This document shows, piece by piece, positions 17,468-25,460 of a stretch of 64,000 nt of DNA. Location of the stretch: contig NZ_BAABFA010000007.1 in NCBI RefSeq assembly GCF_039540515.1, forward strand, positions 124,001 to 188,000, in the 5' to 3' direction. The notes under the pieces are model-generated. The model did not search any database. It was given only the letters and a program-made list of their open reading frames with translations, and was not told where the DNA came from. Source of the DNA: Nemorincola caseinilytica (GTDB lineage Bacteria; Bacteroidota; Bacteroidia; Chitinophagales; Chitinophagaceae). Position 1 is the first letter of the stretch. Each line of letters starts with the position of its first letter. Both the position numbers and the translations under genes were made by a program.

Positions 17468-18892
17468 ATGGTATTCAGCAGCATTGCTTTTCTATTCTAT
17501 TTCCTGCCACTGTTCTTCCTGCTCTACTACCTGGCCCCGGCACGGTACAAGAACGCGGTGATACTGGCAGGCAGCATGCTTTTCTATTCGTGGAGCGCTC
17601 CGCGTTTCCTGTTCGTGATACTGGGTACTACACTGGCAGACTTCTATGTGGTGCGGCAAATGGGCAATACCCGGGCACGGTCCACGCGCAGGGCACTACT
17701 GGCAGCATCAGTACTGCTGAATGTGGGCCTGCTCTTCTACTTCAAATACTCCAATTTCTTTGTCGACAACCTGAATCATGTGCTGGCGGCAATGGGTATA
17801 GGTACTGTAAAATGGCTGCAGATAGCCCTGCCCGTGGGCATTTCTTTCTATACCTTCGAGACCATTACCTATGTGGTGGATGTGTATCGCGGTACGCATA
17901 AGCCACTTACTAAGTTCGGCGATTACCTGCTCTATATCATCTTTTTCCCCAAGCTCATAGCCGGTCCCATCATTCGCTTTCACGAGTTCGCATCGCAGGT
18001 ACATGGCCATATCGGTCACGACCATATGGACAACCGCCTACGCGGCTTTTACCGTTTTGTGCTGGGCCTGTCAAAAAAAGTGCTCATAGCCAATGTGCTG
18101 GGCGCTGTGGTAGACGATATACTGTCCATCAACAGCTATGCCCGGCTCGATTCCATTACCGCATGGGCGGGCGCGCTGGCCTATACCTTCCAGATATACT
18201 TCGATTTCTCCGGCTACTCCGATATGGCCCTTGGCCTTGGGCAGATGATGGGCTTCCGCCTGCCCGAGAATTTCAACGACCCCTATACCGCCACCTCCAT
18301 CACAGACTTCTGGCGGCGCTGGCACATCACCCTCGGCGCATGGATGCGCAACTATCTCTATATACCCCTCGGTGGCAACCGTGCAGGCAAATGGCGTGTC
18401 TACTTCAACCTGTGGCTGGTATTCGTGGCCTCCGGCCTGTGGCATGGGGCTGCATGGGCCTTCCTGCTGTGGGGCATGTATCATGGTTTTTTCCTGGTGG
18501 TAGAGCGGCTCTTCCTGGGGCGCTGGCTGGCGCGGCTGGGCAAGCTCTCTGTGCTCTATACTTTCATAGTGGTGGTGGCAGGCTGGGTGCTTTTTCGTAT
18601 AGAGTATGTGCGGCCCTCGGCGCAGTACCTCTCGCGCATGTTCATCTGGCGGCCATACAACAGCCTCTGGTTCTTCGATGGCGACTTCTGGCCCATCATG
18701 TGCATAGCCGCCTTTTTCTCCTTCATCACCCTTACCCGCGCGGGCAGGTGGTGCCAGCAAAAGGTATTTTACGATGCATATACCCCCGGCCGCCATATGC
18801 TGATGACCACCATCACCGCACTGTTGCTGATGGTATGTGCCGCGCGTATAACGGCAGGCAACTTTAACCCCTTCATCTATTTCAGGTTCTAG
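17468..18892 (+). CDS. MBOAT-family O-acyltransferase (AlgI-like), first pair
   Basis: A 474-residue multi-pass membrane protein that passes acyl groups across the inner membrane to a periplasmic acceptor. Features are the N-terminal MVFSSIAFLFYFLPLFFLLYY, the GxSFYTFETITYVVDVYRG region, the DFWRRWHITLG segment with its first conserved His, and WHGAAWAF with the proposed catalytic His. AlgI and DltB share these. Two bases separate it from the next gene, an SGNH protein, and the two form an AlgI/AlgJ-like pair. The acceptor polymer is unknown; no alginate genes are present. Confidence 0.92.
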   Translation: MVFSSIAFLFYFLPLFFLLYYLAPARYKNAVILAGSMLFYSWSAPRFLFVILGTTLADFYVVRQMGNTRARSTRRALLAASVLLNVGLLFYFKYSNFFVDNLNHVLAAMGIGTVKWLQIALPVGISFYTFETITYVVDVYRGTHKPLTKFGDYLLYIIFFPKLIAGPIIRFHEFASQVHGHIGHDHMDNRLRGFYRFVLGLSKKVLIANVLGAVVDDILSINSYARLDSITAWAGALAYTFQIYFDFSGYSDMALGLGQMMGFRLPENFNDPYTATSITDFWRRWHITLGAWMRNYLYIPLGGNRAGKWRVYFNLWLVFVASGLWHGAAWAFLLWGMYHGFFLVVERLFLGRWLARLGKLSVLYTFIVVVAGWVLFRIEYVRPSAQYLSRMFIWRPYNSLWFFDGDFWPIMCIAAFFSFITLTRAGRWCQQKVFYDAYTPGRHMLMTTITALLLMVCAARITAGNFNPFIYFRF

Positions 18893-18894
18893 GT

Positions 18895-20049
18895 ATGGCA
18901 GGCAGGTATAAGATATGGTTGTTCGGTGTGCTGGCAGTGCTGGTCTTTGCACCTATGGCGCAGCATGGCCTTGGGCTCTACAAGAGCCGCCCGCTGGATG
19001 GCGCCGTTACCATAGCGCCCGATGCGCAATGGAGCATGCGCGCATGGTGGAATGGCGAATACCAGGATGCCAAAAATAAGTATCTCAACGACAACATGGG
19101 CTTCCGGCCCGACCTAGTACGGCTGAACAACGAGATAGACAACAGGCTCTTCCGCAGGCTGCATGCCAACAATGTGGTGATGGGCCGAGATGGCTGCCTG
19201 TACGAGCAGGGTTATATAGATGAATATACCGGGCTGGAATACCAGAAAGACAGCATCATACGCCGCCAGCTCATACGCCTGAGGCGTGTGCAAGATACGC
19301 TGGAGCAACTCGGTAAGACCTTCGTCTTCGTAGAGGCCGCATCAAAGGCCTACTACTATCCCGATAAGTTCCCGCGCGGTATACGCAACCGCAGGTATCG
19401 TACCGCTACTACCTATGGCAAGCATATTGCGCTCTGCGACTCGCTGGGTATACAGCACATCGATGCCAATGCATGGTTCGCTTCGCAACGTGGCAAAGAT
19501 GGCAAAGACAAACTGTTCTCGCTCACGGGTACACACTGGTCTTTATATGGCTCGCTGCTGGTGGCCGATAGTCTTTCGCGCTACATAGAGCTCAGGCAAA
19601 ATATCCTGCTGCCTTCGCTGTACATACAGGAAATGAGATACTCTGATGTGCCGCGATATACTGATGATGACATAGCGCGCGGCCTGAACCTGCTGAGCAG
19701 ACCACCGCGCGAAACGCTCTGCTATCCCGAATATGACTTTATGTACAGCAACCCGCGCACTACGCGGCCAAAGATGATATTCATAGGCGACAGCTTCCTG
19801 TGGACGATGGCCGACAACAAATATATGCGCTCGGTAAGCGAGGGATGGGAGTTCTGGTACTACAACAGCGAAGTATGGACGGCAAAGAGCGGCGACAAGC
19901 CCTACCCTATGGACACCTACGACTGGAAAACATCGCTACAGCAGGCCGATGTGGTAGTGGCCATGTATGGCACCATCAACCTGAAGACCTTCTGGGACCA
20001 GCATTCATTCATAGAAATGATGTACACGCATTTCTACGGCAACCAATAG
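18895..20049 (+). CDS. AlgJ/AlgX-like SGNH O-acetyltransferase, partner of the first MBOAT
   Basis: A 384-residue protein with one N-terminal signal-anchor helix (IWLFGVLAVLVFAPMA) and a periplasmic SGNH domain. Catalytic residues can be placed: Ser in FIGDSFLWT (near residue 300) and the DxH-like pair in TGTHWSLYG (near 215). In AlgJ/AlgX this domain moves acetyl groups from the MBOAT protein onto a polysaccharide. The N-terminal block FPRGIRNRRYR and the NDNMGFRPDLVRLNNEIDN segment match the family. It is translated directly after the MBOAT gene and converges with the TPR kinase gene six bases on. Confidence 0.88.
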   Translation: MAGRYKIWLFGVLAVLVFAPMAQHGLGLYKSRPLDGAVTIAPDAQWSMRAWWNGEYQDAKNKYLNDNMGFRPDLVRLNNEIDNRLFRRLHANNVVMGRDGCLYEQGYIDEYTGLEYQKDSIIRRQLIRLRRVQDTLEQLGKTFVFVEAASKAYYYPDKFPRGIRNRRYRTATTYGKHIALCDSLGIQHIDANAWFASQRGKDGKDKLFSLTGTHWSLYGSLLVADSLSRYIELRQNILLPSLYIQEMRYSDVPRYTDDDIARGLNLLSRPPRETLCYPEYDFMYSNPRTTRPKMIFIGDSFLWTMADNKYMRSVSEGWEFWYYNSEVWTAKSGDKPYPMDTYDWKTSLQQADVVVAMYGTINLKTFWDQHSFIEMMYTHFYGNQ

Positions 20050-20055
20050 TTGGCA

Positions 20056-22026
20056 CTATGCCTGCCGCAGCGCCAGGAAAAAGGTAGCGCCCTTGCCCTC
20101 TGTACTCTCTACCCACATCTCACCGCCATTCAGTATGGCGAATTCGTTGCAAAGCATCAGGCCTATACCGGTGCCCTTCTCATTGTTGGTGCCGGGTGTA
20201 CTGTTCACCGGCGTGAAGATGCGCGTCAGCATATCGGGCGTTATGCCTGTACCATTATCCTTTACCGACAGTACCACATAGCCCGGTCTTATATGGGTAT
20301 CGGCAGCTATCTCTACCTTGCCACCATCGTGCGTGTATTTCACTGCATTGGTGATAAGGTTGCGCACTATGAAGTCGAAGTGCGTGGCATCGGCCTGTAC
20401 ATTCAGGTCTCCGGCTACTTTATTGACAATGGCTATGTCTTTTTCTTCCAGCGCCAGCTTTTTCAGCGCCAGGTCCTGCATCACATAAGTGCTCACGTTC
20501 ACGGTCTCTTTCTGCAGCATGATGCCCTTCACCAGCGACTGCCCCCACAGCAGCAGTTTTTCCAGCATCTCTATCAGCTCCTTGGTATGAGCGCGCATAT
20601 TGTCCAGCAGGAACTGTTTCTCATCATCGGGCGTCTCGGGGTCTTCGTATATGTCCAGTATCACAGGTATGCGAGCCACTGGGCCGCGCAGGTCGTGCGC
20701 TATTATAGAGAACAGCTTGTCCTTCATGCCGTTCAGTTGCTGCAGCGCTGCCTCCTGTGCCCGCAACTTCCGGTTCAGCATCACCGACCGCCTGGTGAAT
20801 ATGAACAGTATGATGAAGAGCACACCTACCCCCAGCAGTATGCCCAGGTACAGATTGCGCTGGGCGGTACGCTTCATGTGCTTCACTTCCAGGTCCTTTA
20901 CCTTGCTGTTAGAGCGTTCCAGCTCATATGTGGCCAGCAGGCCGTTTATCTCCGAGGTCTTATTGGTAGCAAAAAGGCTGTCGGTCACCTGTGTCCTCAT
21001 TTGCGATGCCTCCAGCGCCTCTTTATACTTGCCCAGGCGTTTGTACACATCTACCTGGTGCTCGTATACCGTTGCCATAAAGGTCTTGTTGCCCATTTGC
21101 AGGGCTATCGCCAGGGCCTCGTTCAGCAGTCCGGCCGCCGTGGCCGGGTCGTTCTCCTTTATTATCACGGCCATCTCCTGCAGCGTATTGGCGGCCAGTT
21201 CGGGTATGTTGTTCTTGCGTGCCATTGCCAGCGCCTCTTTCAGGTAGCTCAGTGCTTTATCGGGCTGGCCGTTCTCCAGGTAGTACTGGCCTATGTACGT
21301 CAGCGATTCCACATGCGCCGTTATGAAGCTCGGGTGGTCGCTCAGCTCCAGGTTGCGCAGAAAGCACTCTATGGCCTTTTCATTCTGCCCCGTCATGGCA
21401 TACTGCACACCTATCATATTGTACAGCCCCAGTATCTTGTCAGACAATGGCATCTTGCCGGCCATATCCGATGCTATCTTCAGGTACTTGCCAGAGTTCG
21501 CCGTATCGCCCGTCTGCATGTATATGGTGGCTATGTTCATATAGCCGGTGAGCGCCACATCGGTATTGCCCAGTGTTTCCTCTAGCTTCAGCGATTCTAT
21601 GAGGTACTTTATGGCGTTCTCATAATTACCCACACCGGCCTCCAGCGCGCCCAGGTTGCCTATAGTGGTGGCTATGCCCGGCTTATAGTTCAGGTCTCTG
21701 TATATGCTTAGTGCATATTGGGTACGCTGCCGGGCTATATCCATTCGCCCCTGGTTCTGGTCTATTATCGATAGCTGGTCTATGATGTGCGCCTCGCCCA
21801 ACCGGTAGTTGCGCTGCCTGAAGTAGGCGATCCCCTTGTCCGAATAATATTTCAGCGAGTCTATATTGTGGCGGGCATAATGTCTCAGCGCATCTCGGTA
21901 TACCTCAGCTCGCGCCGAATCGTTCTTCGCTGCATTCAGCCGCCGCTCAAAGTCGAGTTTGTCTACCTGTCCATAGCACACTACGGACACCAGTATATAT
22001 AGCAAGGCAAGCACAGGTCTTTTCAT
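20056..22026 (-). CDS. TPR-sensor histidine kinase
   Basis: A 656-residue sensor. A signal peptide (MKRPVLALLYILVSVVCYGQ) leads a periplasmic region of tetratricopeptide repeats to about residue 370, with phrases such as AITTIGNLGALEAGVGNYENAIKYL in the repeats. One membrane helix follows (about 385-405), then a coiled coil, the histidine box (IAHDLRGPVARI), the N box (NLITNAVKYT), DNGTGI and GTGIGL. The kinase is complete. No response regulator gene lies beside it, so its partner is elsewhere. The TPR-kinase design is common in Bacteroidota; the signal is unknown. Confidence 0.88.
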   Translation of the reverse strand: MKRPVLALLYILVSVVCYGQVDKLDFERRLNAAKNDSARAEVYRDALRHYARHNIDSLKYYSDKGIAYFRQRNYRLGEAHIIDQLSIIDQNQGRMDIARQRTQYALSIYRDLNYKPGIATTIGNLGALEAGVGNYENAIKYLIESLKLEETLGNTDVALTGYMNIATIYMQTGDTANSGKYLKIASDMAGKMPLSDKILGLYNMIGVQYAMTGQNEKAIECFLRNLELSDHPSFITAHVESLTYIGQYYLENGQPDKALSYLKEALAMARKNNIPELAANTLQEMAVIIKENDPATAAGLLNEALAIALQMGNKTFMATVYEHQVDVYKRLGKYKEALEASQMRTQVTDSLFATNKTSEINGLLATYELERSNSKVKDLEVKHMKRTAQRNLYLGILLGVGVLFIILFIFTRRSVMLNRKLRAQEAALQQLNGMKDKLFSIIAHDLRGPVARIPVILDIYEDPETPDDEKQFLLDNMRAHTKELIEMLEKLLLWGQSLVKGIMLQKETVNVSTYVMQDLALKKLALEEKDIAIVNKVAGDLNVQADATHFDFIVRNLITNAVKYTHDGGKVEIAADTHIRPGYVVLSVKDNGTGITPDMLTRIFTPVNSTPGTNNEKGTGIGLMLCNEFAILNGGEMWVESTEGKGATFFLALRQA

Positions 22027-22087
22027 GCGCTAATGTGTGTTGTTCTACAAATTAACTACCACCGCACCAATAACCAAATGTTATTCA

Positions 22088-23371
22088 CTATAATAACATT
22101 CCATTTTCAAGCGCCGTCAGTAGCTCTTGTATACATGTATATACATGTGCCAGCTCTTCTTTCGTTATGCAGTATGGGGGAAGGATGTAGACCACATTTC
22201 CTAATGGCCTTAGTATCATCTTCTTGCCTATGAAGAAACGGTAGATGGCATCGCGCAGTGCGCTGTGGTAGGTGGTAGTATCGGCACGCAGTTCTATGGC
22301 CAGTATGGTGCCTGCCTGTCTTATATCGGCTATCATACCGTGGCCTGCCAGCGTGACCGCAAATGCAGCATGTGCCTCCACTATCATCCTGCGCGCAGTG
22401 GTACAGTCCTCATGCAGCAGCAGGTCCATACTGGCCAGCGAGGCTGCACATGCGGTAGCATTGGCGGTAAAGGAATGCCCGTGATACAGCATGCGGCTGC
22501 GGTCATCGTCGTAGAATGCATCGAACACCTCTGCCGTAGTAGCCGTCACACCCAATGGCATCACACCACCGGTAATGCCCTTGGACAGGCATATGATGTC
22601 GGGCCGTGTACTCACCTGGTCGCAGGCAAAGAGGGTGCCTGTTCTGCCAAAGCCTGTCATCACCTCGTCATCTATGATGAGCGCGCCATATCGCTTGCAC
22701 AAGGCAAAGTAGCGCTCCAGCGTAGCGGCATCGTACATGCGCATACCGGCCGACCCCTGCACCAGCGGCTCTGCTATGAAGGCCGCCACATCGCCCGCGG
22801 CCAGCACGGCATCCAGCGCACTGATGCTCGCTGCCTCATTGCCTCTTTCGGGGAAGGGTATGAAGGTCACATCGAACAGCAGCTCTGTAAATGCCTCGGT
22901 GAAAACGCTCCTGCCACTCACCGCCATTGCGCCAAAGGTATCGCCGTGATAGGCGCCCTCTATGGCCACTATACGCTTGCGCGGCATACCCTTGTTGCGC
23001 CAGTATTGTATGGCCATTTTCATGGCCACTTCCACCGCCGTCGATCCGTTGTCCGAATAGAATATCCTGCTCATGTCGGGCAGTATGTGCAGCAGCCTTT
23101 CGCCCAGCCGCACAGCGGGCTCGTGCGTAAAGCCCGCGAACATACAATGCTCCATGGTGGTCATCTGCTCTGCCACCTTCTGCGCTATATACTTATTGCC
23201 ATGCCCATGCAGGCATACCCACCACGATGATATGGCATCTACATACCTGTTGCCCTGCTCATCTACCAGGTACACACCCTCACCCCTTACCATAGCTATG
23301 GCCTCGGGCCATGCCTTCATGGGCGTATAGGGGTGCCACATTATCTTGCTGTCGCGCTGCGATATGTTCAT
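22088..23371 (-). CDS. bioA: Adenosylmethionine-8-amino-7-oxononanoate aminotransferase
   Basis: Makes 7,8-diaminopelargonate in biotin synthesis with S-adenosylmethionine as amino donor. The 427-residue PLP enzyme has WHPYTPM at the N-terminus, ISSWWVCLHGHGN (substrate pocket), DNGSTAVEVAMKMA, DEVMTGFGRTG, and the PLP-binding Lys in CLSKGITGGVMPLG. The start at 23371 places WHPYT near residue 12, as usual. No other bio gene is present; it follows a glycosyltransferase gene by 31 bases on the same strand, with a REP-like repeat at the junction. Confidence 0.95.
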   Translation of the reverse strand: MNISQRDSKIMWHPYTPMKAWPEAIAMVRGEGVYLVDEQGNRYVDAISSWWVCLHGHGNKYIAQKVAEQMTTMEHCMFAGFTHEPAVRLGERLLHILPDMSRIFYSDNGSTAVEVAMKMAIQYWRNKGMPRKRIVAIEGAYHGDTFGAMAVSGRSVFTEAFTELLFDVTFIPFPERGNEAASISALDAVLAAGDVAAFIAEPLVQGSAGMRMYDAATLERYFALCKRYGALIIDDEVMTGFGRTGTLFACDQVSTRPDIICLSKGITGGVMPLGVTATTAEVFDAFYDDDRSRMLYHGHSFTANATACAASLASMDLLLHEDCTTARRMIVEAHAAFAVTLAGHGMIADIRQAGTILAIELRADTTTYHSALRDAIYRFFIGKKMILRPLGNVVYILPPYCITKEELAHVYTCIQELLTALENGMLL

Positions 23372-23402
23372 GTTCTGTACGTCTATATTTCCATTATGCC
23401 GG

Positions 23403-24563
23403 TCACTTACCACCTCCCTCTCCTCGGGAGAGGGCCGGGGAGAGGCTCTTCATCATCACCTCAGTAAAGGTGTCCCAGCTATATTTTCTCTTCTCTGCCA
23501 GTATGTTCTCTTGCAGGTCGGGTATAGCGCCACCCTCAAAGAATTTCAGTACCGCATCGGCTATGGCTGTTGGGTTCGGCTCTGCCACATAGCCTACCTT
23601 GCCATCAGGCACTACCTCTGCCAGCCCGCCCACATTGGTCACTACCATCGGCTTCTCAAAGTGGAAAGCTATCTGTGTGATACCGCTCTGCGTGGCATGT
23701 TTGTAGGGCTGCACCACCAGGTCGGCCGCGCTGAAGTAGTAGCGCACCTCGCTATTGGGTATGAAGTCCGTTCGCAGGTGTACTCTGCTTTGTAAATTAT
23801 GTTTTGCTATCAGCTCATTGTTAAGGGCCTCTACATCCTTGTTGTAGTATTCGCCTGCCGCTATCAGCTCTATACCTGCCTGCTGCATACGCGTGTCCGC
23901 CATGGCCTGCAGAAGCAGGTCCAGCCCTTTGTATTCGCGTATGAAGCCGAAGAAAAGCATATACCGTTTCGCCGGGTCCAGCCCCAATTTGGCACATGCC
24001 TCGTCCTTGCTTACGACCTCGTTGTAGCTGTCGTATATAGGGTGGGGCGAGAAGGCGGCAGGCTTGTCGGTGAATGTCCTTACATCCTTCAGCACATCTT
24101 TGCTCATGGTCACAAAGGCATCTACCGCGCCTATGAAGTACTGCGTGAATTGCTTATCGCCCGGCCGCTGCTCGTGGGGTATTATATTGTCCACTATGCA
24201 CAGCACTTTGGTGTTGCCATTCTTTTTGGCCCTGCGCAGTATAGTGCCAAAGGCAGGCCCCATAAAGGGCAGCCAGTACTTTACTATTACCAGGTCGTAG
24301 CGTTCTTTGTTCATGCTGCTGCCTGTGTTCAGCCAGTTCAGCGGATTCACAGAGTTCACAGCAGTGCGTATATCCAGTCCCTCGGGCGCAGGCTCATCGG
24401 TATACTGTGTCTTGCCGGGGAACAGGAAGCCCGGGTACTGCAGCGAGAAAGACCATATGGTCACCGTATGGCCCTGCTGCTGCAACTGGTAGGCAAGCCG
24501 CTCGTTGAAGGCCGCCAGTCCGCCTCTCAGCGGGTGCGCCGTGCCCAGTATGGCTATCTTCAT
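23403..24563 (-). CDS. Family 4-type glycosyltransferase, C-terminus formed by a REP-like repeat
   Basis: A 386-residue GT-B glycosyltransferase that would transfer sugar to a lipid- or glycan-linked acceptor in envelope synthesis. The N-terminal domain opens MKIAILGTAHPLRGGLAAF and the C-terminal domain has MLFFGFIREYKGLDLLL, QPYKHATQSGITQIAF and GGLAEVVPDGKVGYV, typical donor-binding parts. The last 14 or so residues (from SLSPALSRGEGG) are encoded by a REP-like palindrome, so the original gene probably ended earlier. It overlaps the nucleotidyltransferase gene by four bases (ATGA), so the two are coupled. Confidence 0.9.
   Translation of the reverse strand: MKIAILGTAHPLRGGLAAFNERLAYQLQQQGHTVTIWSFSLQYPGFLFPGKTQYTDEPAPEGLDIRTAVNSVNPLNWLNTGSSMNKERYDLVIVKYWLPFMGPAFGTILRRAKKNGNTKVLCIVDNIIPHEQRPGDKQFTQYFIGAVDAFVTMSKDVLKDVRTFTDKPAAFSPHPIYDSYNEVVSKDEACAKLGLDPAKRYMLFFGFIREYKGLDLLLQAMADTRMQQAGIELIAAGEYYNKDVEALNNELIAKHNLQSRVHLRTDFIPNSEVRYYFSAADLVVQPYKHATQSGITQIAFHFEKPMVVTNVGGLAEVVPDGKVGYVAEPNPTAIADAVLKFFEGGAIPDLQENILAEKRKYSWDTFTEVMMKSLSPALSRGEGGGK
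23411..23449. repeat. REP-like GC-rich palindrome, copy 2 (inside the glycosyltransferase 3' end)
   Basis: Shows ccctctcc-tc-gggagaggg followed by ccggggagaggct, the same order as the copy at 48426. It lies within the last codons of the glycosyltransferase gene and so has been translated. Confidence 0.7.
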
Positions 24564-25258
24564 GAGAATATGATCTTAAGGTCCTGCTGTGCTTTTTCGT
24601 AGTCTACAGGTATGCCTATGTCTATGAAATAGGCTTCACTTTCAAAGCCGTAAAATCTTCCTTCCATCGTATACCGCTCCAGGTAGGCTTTCTCAAAGGA
24701 GTGTTTCGCGGGCAGTTGTTTGCCCAGGTAGTGGCGGGTATCTACTATATACACACCTGCGTTTATCATTCCTTCTTCGCGGTACTGTTTCTCCTCGAAC
24801 GATGTGATGCGGCCATGATCGTTGGTCACTACTATGCCATACCTGTCAAAGGCATACATCTTCTTCAGCCCCAGGGTGGTGCCGGCATGCATAGAGCGGT
24901 GGTATTCCATCTGCGCGCGCAGGTCGGCCATGAACATGGTATCGCCGTTCAGTACTATCACATGGTCGCTCACGGCATCTTTTATTGCCAGTTGTATGCC
25001 ACCGCCGGTGCCCATAGGCTCCTGCTCCACCACATGGTCTACCACGAAGGGCGGCGTTTGCTGTGCCAGCCACTCCAGTATCACCTCGTGCTTGTAGCCC
25101 AGCGACAGTATAACGCGAGTACAACCCTGCGTGCCCAGGTAGTCGAACAGGTAGGCCAGAAAGGGCCTGCCGTTCACTGCCGCCATGCATTTGGGATATT
25201 GTCCTATTACGCCCTGCAGCCTGGTGCCCAGCCCGCCGGCAAGTATGATCACTTCCAT
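24560..25258 (-). CDS. Sugar-phosphate nucleotidyltransferase, HddC-like
   Basis: A 232-residue single-domain transferase that joins a sugar 1-phosphate to a nucleotide. It shows the LAGGLGTRL signature at residues 6-14, YPKCMAAVNGRPF, EQEPMGTGGG, and LNGDTMF with the metal-binding Asp. It resembles the D-glycero-D-manno-heptose 1-phosphate guanylyltransferase (HddC) group, though glucose- or mannose-specific enzymes are alternatives. It begins the operon of three minus-strand genes ending in bioA and sits next to a glycosyltransferase, so its product may feed that enzyme. Confidence 0.85.
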   Translation of the reverse strand: MEVIILAGGLGTRLQGVIGQYPKCMAAVNGRPFLAYLFDYLGTQGCTRVILSLGYKHEVILEWLAQQTPPFVVDHVVEQEPMGTGGGIQLAIKDAVSDHVIVLNGDTMFMADLRAQMEYHRSMHAGTTLGLKKMYAFDRYGIVVTNDHGRITSFEEKQYREEGMINAGVYIVDTRHYLGKQLPAKHSFEKAYLERYTMEGRFYGFESEAYFIDIGIPVDYEKAQQDLKIIFS

Positions 25259-25274
25259 TTTTCTGAAACTGCTA

Positions 25275-25308
25275 CAAATGTAAGCCCGCCCGTGATATGT
25301 AGGACAAA
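25275..25308 (-). promoter_or_regulatory. Promoter of the nucleotidyltransferase-glycosyltransferase operon
   Basis: On the minus strand TACATTTG (25275-25282) fits the -7 consensus TAnnTTTG, and TTTG (25305-25308) lies 22 bases upstream as a -33 box. The -7 box is 16 bases before the start codon. Confidence 0.5.
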
Positions 25309-25460
25309 ACCTGCGCCCCACCCATATAGGGGGATGTTTATCTATAAAACTATGTTAAATCCGTTCTGCGCTCTTCTATACGGTCGTGCCGTACACTGTT
25401 GATGCACAAGAGTTTTGTTCTTTTACATTAGAATTCCCTTAAAAGCTCCCGTACGCCTAT

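Noticed and set aside
17468..20049. Alginate O-acetylation locus
   Set aside because: Only the MBOAT and SGNH genes are present; no polymerase, epimerase or lyase of alginate synthesis was seen.
20050..21585. Long plus-strand frame opposite the TPR kinase
   Set aside because: Antisense to a protein with clear TPR and kinase motifs; composition is rich in His, Gln and Tyr as expected for a shadow frame.
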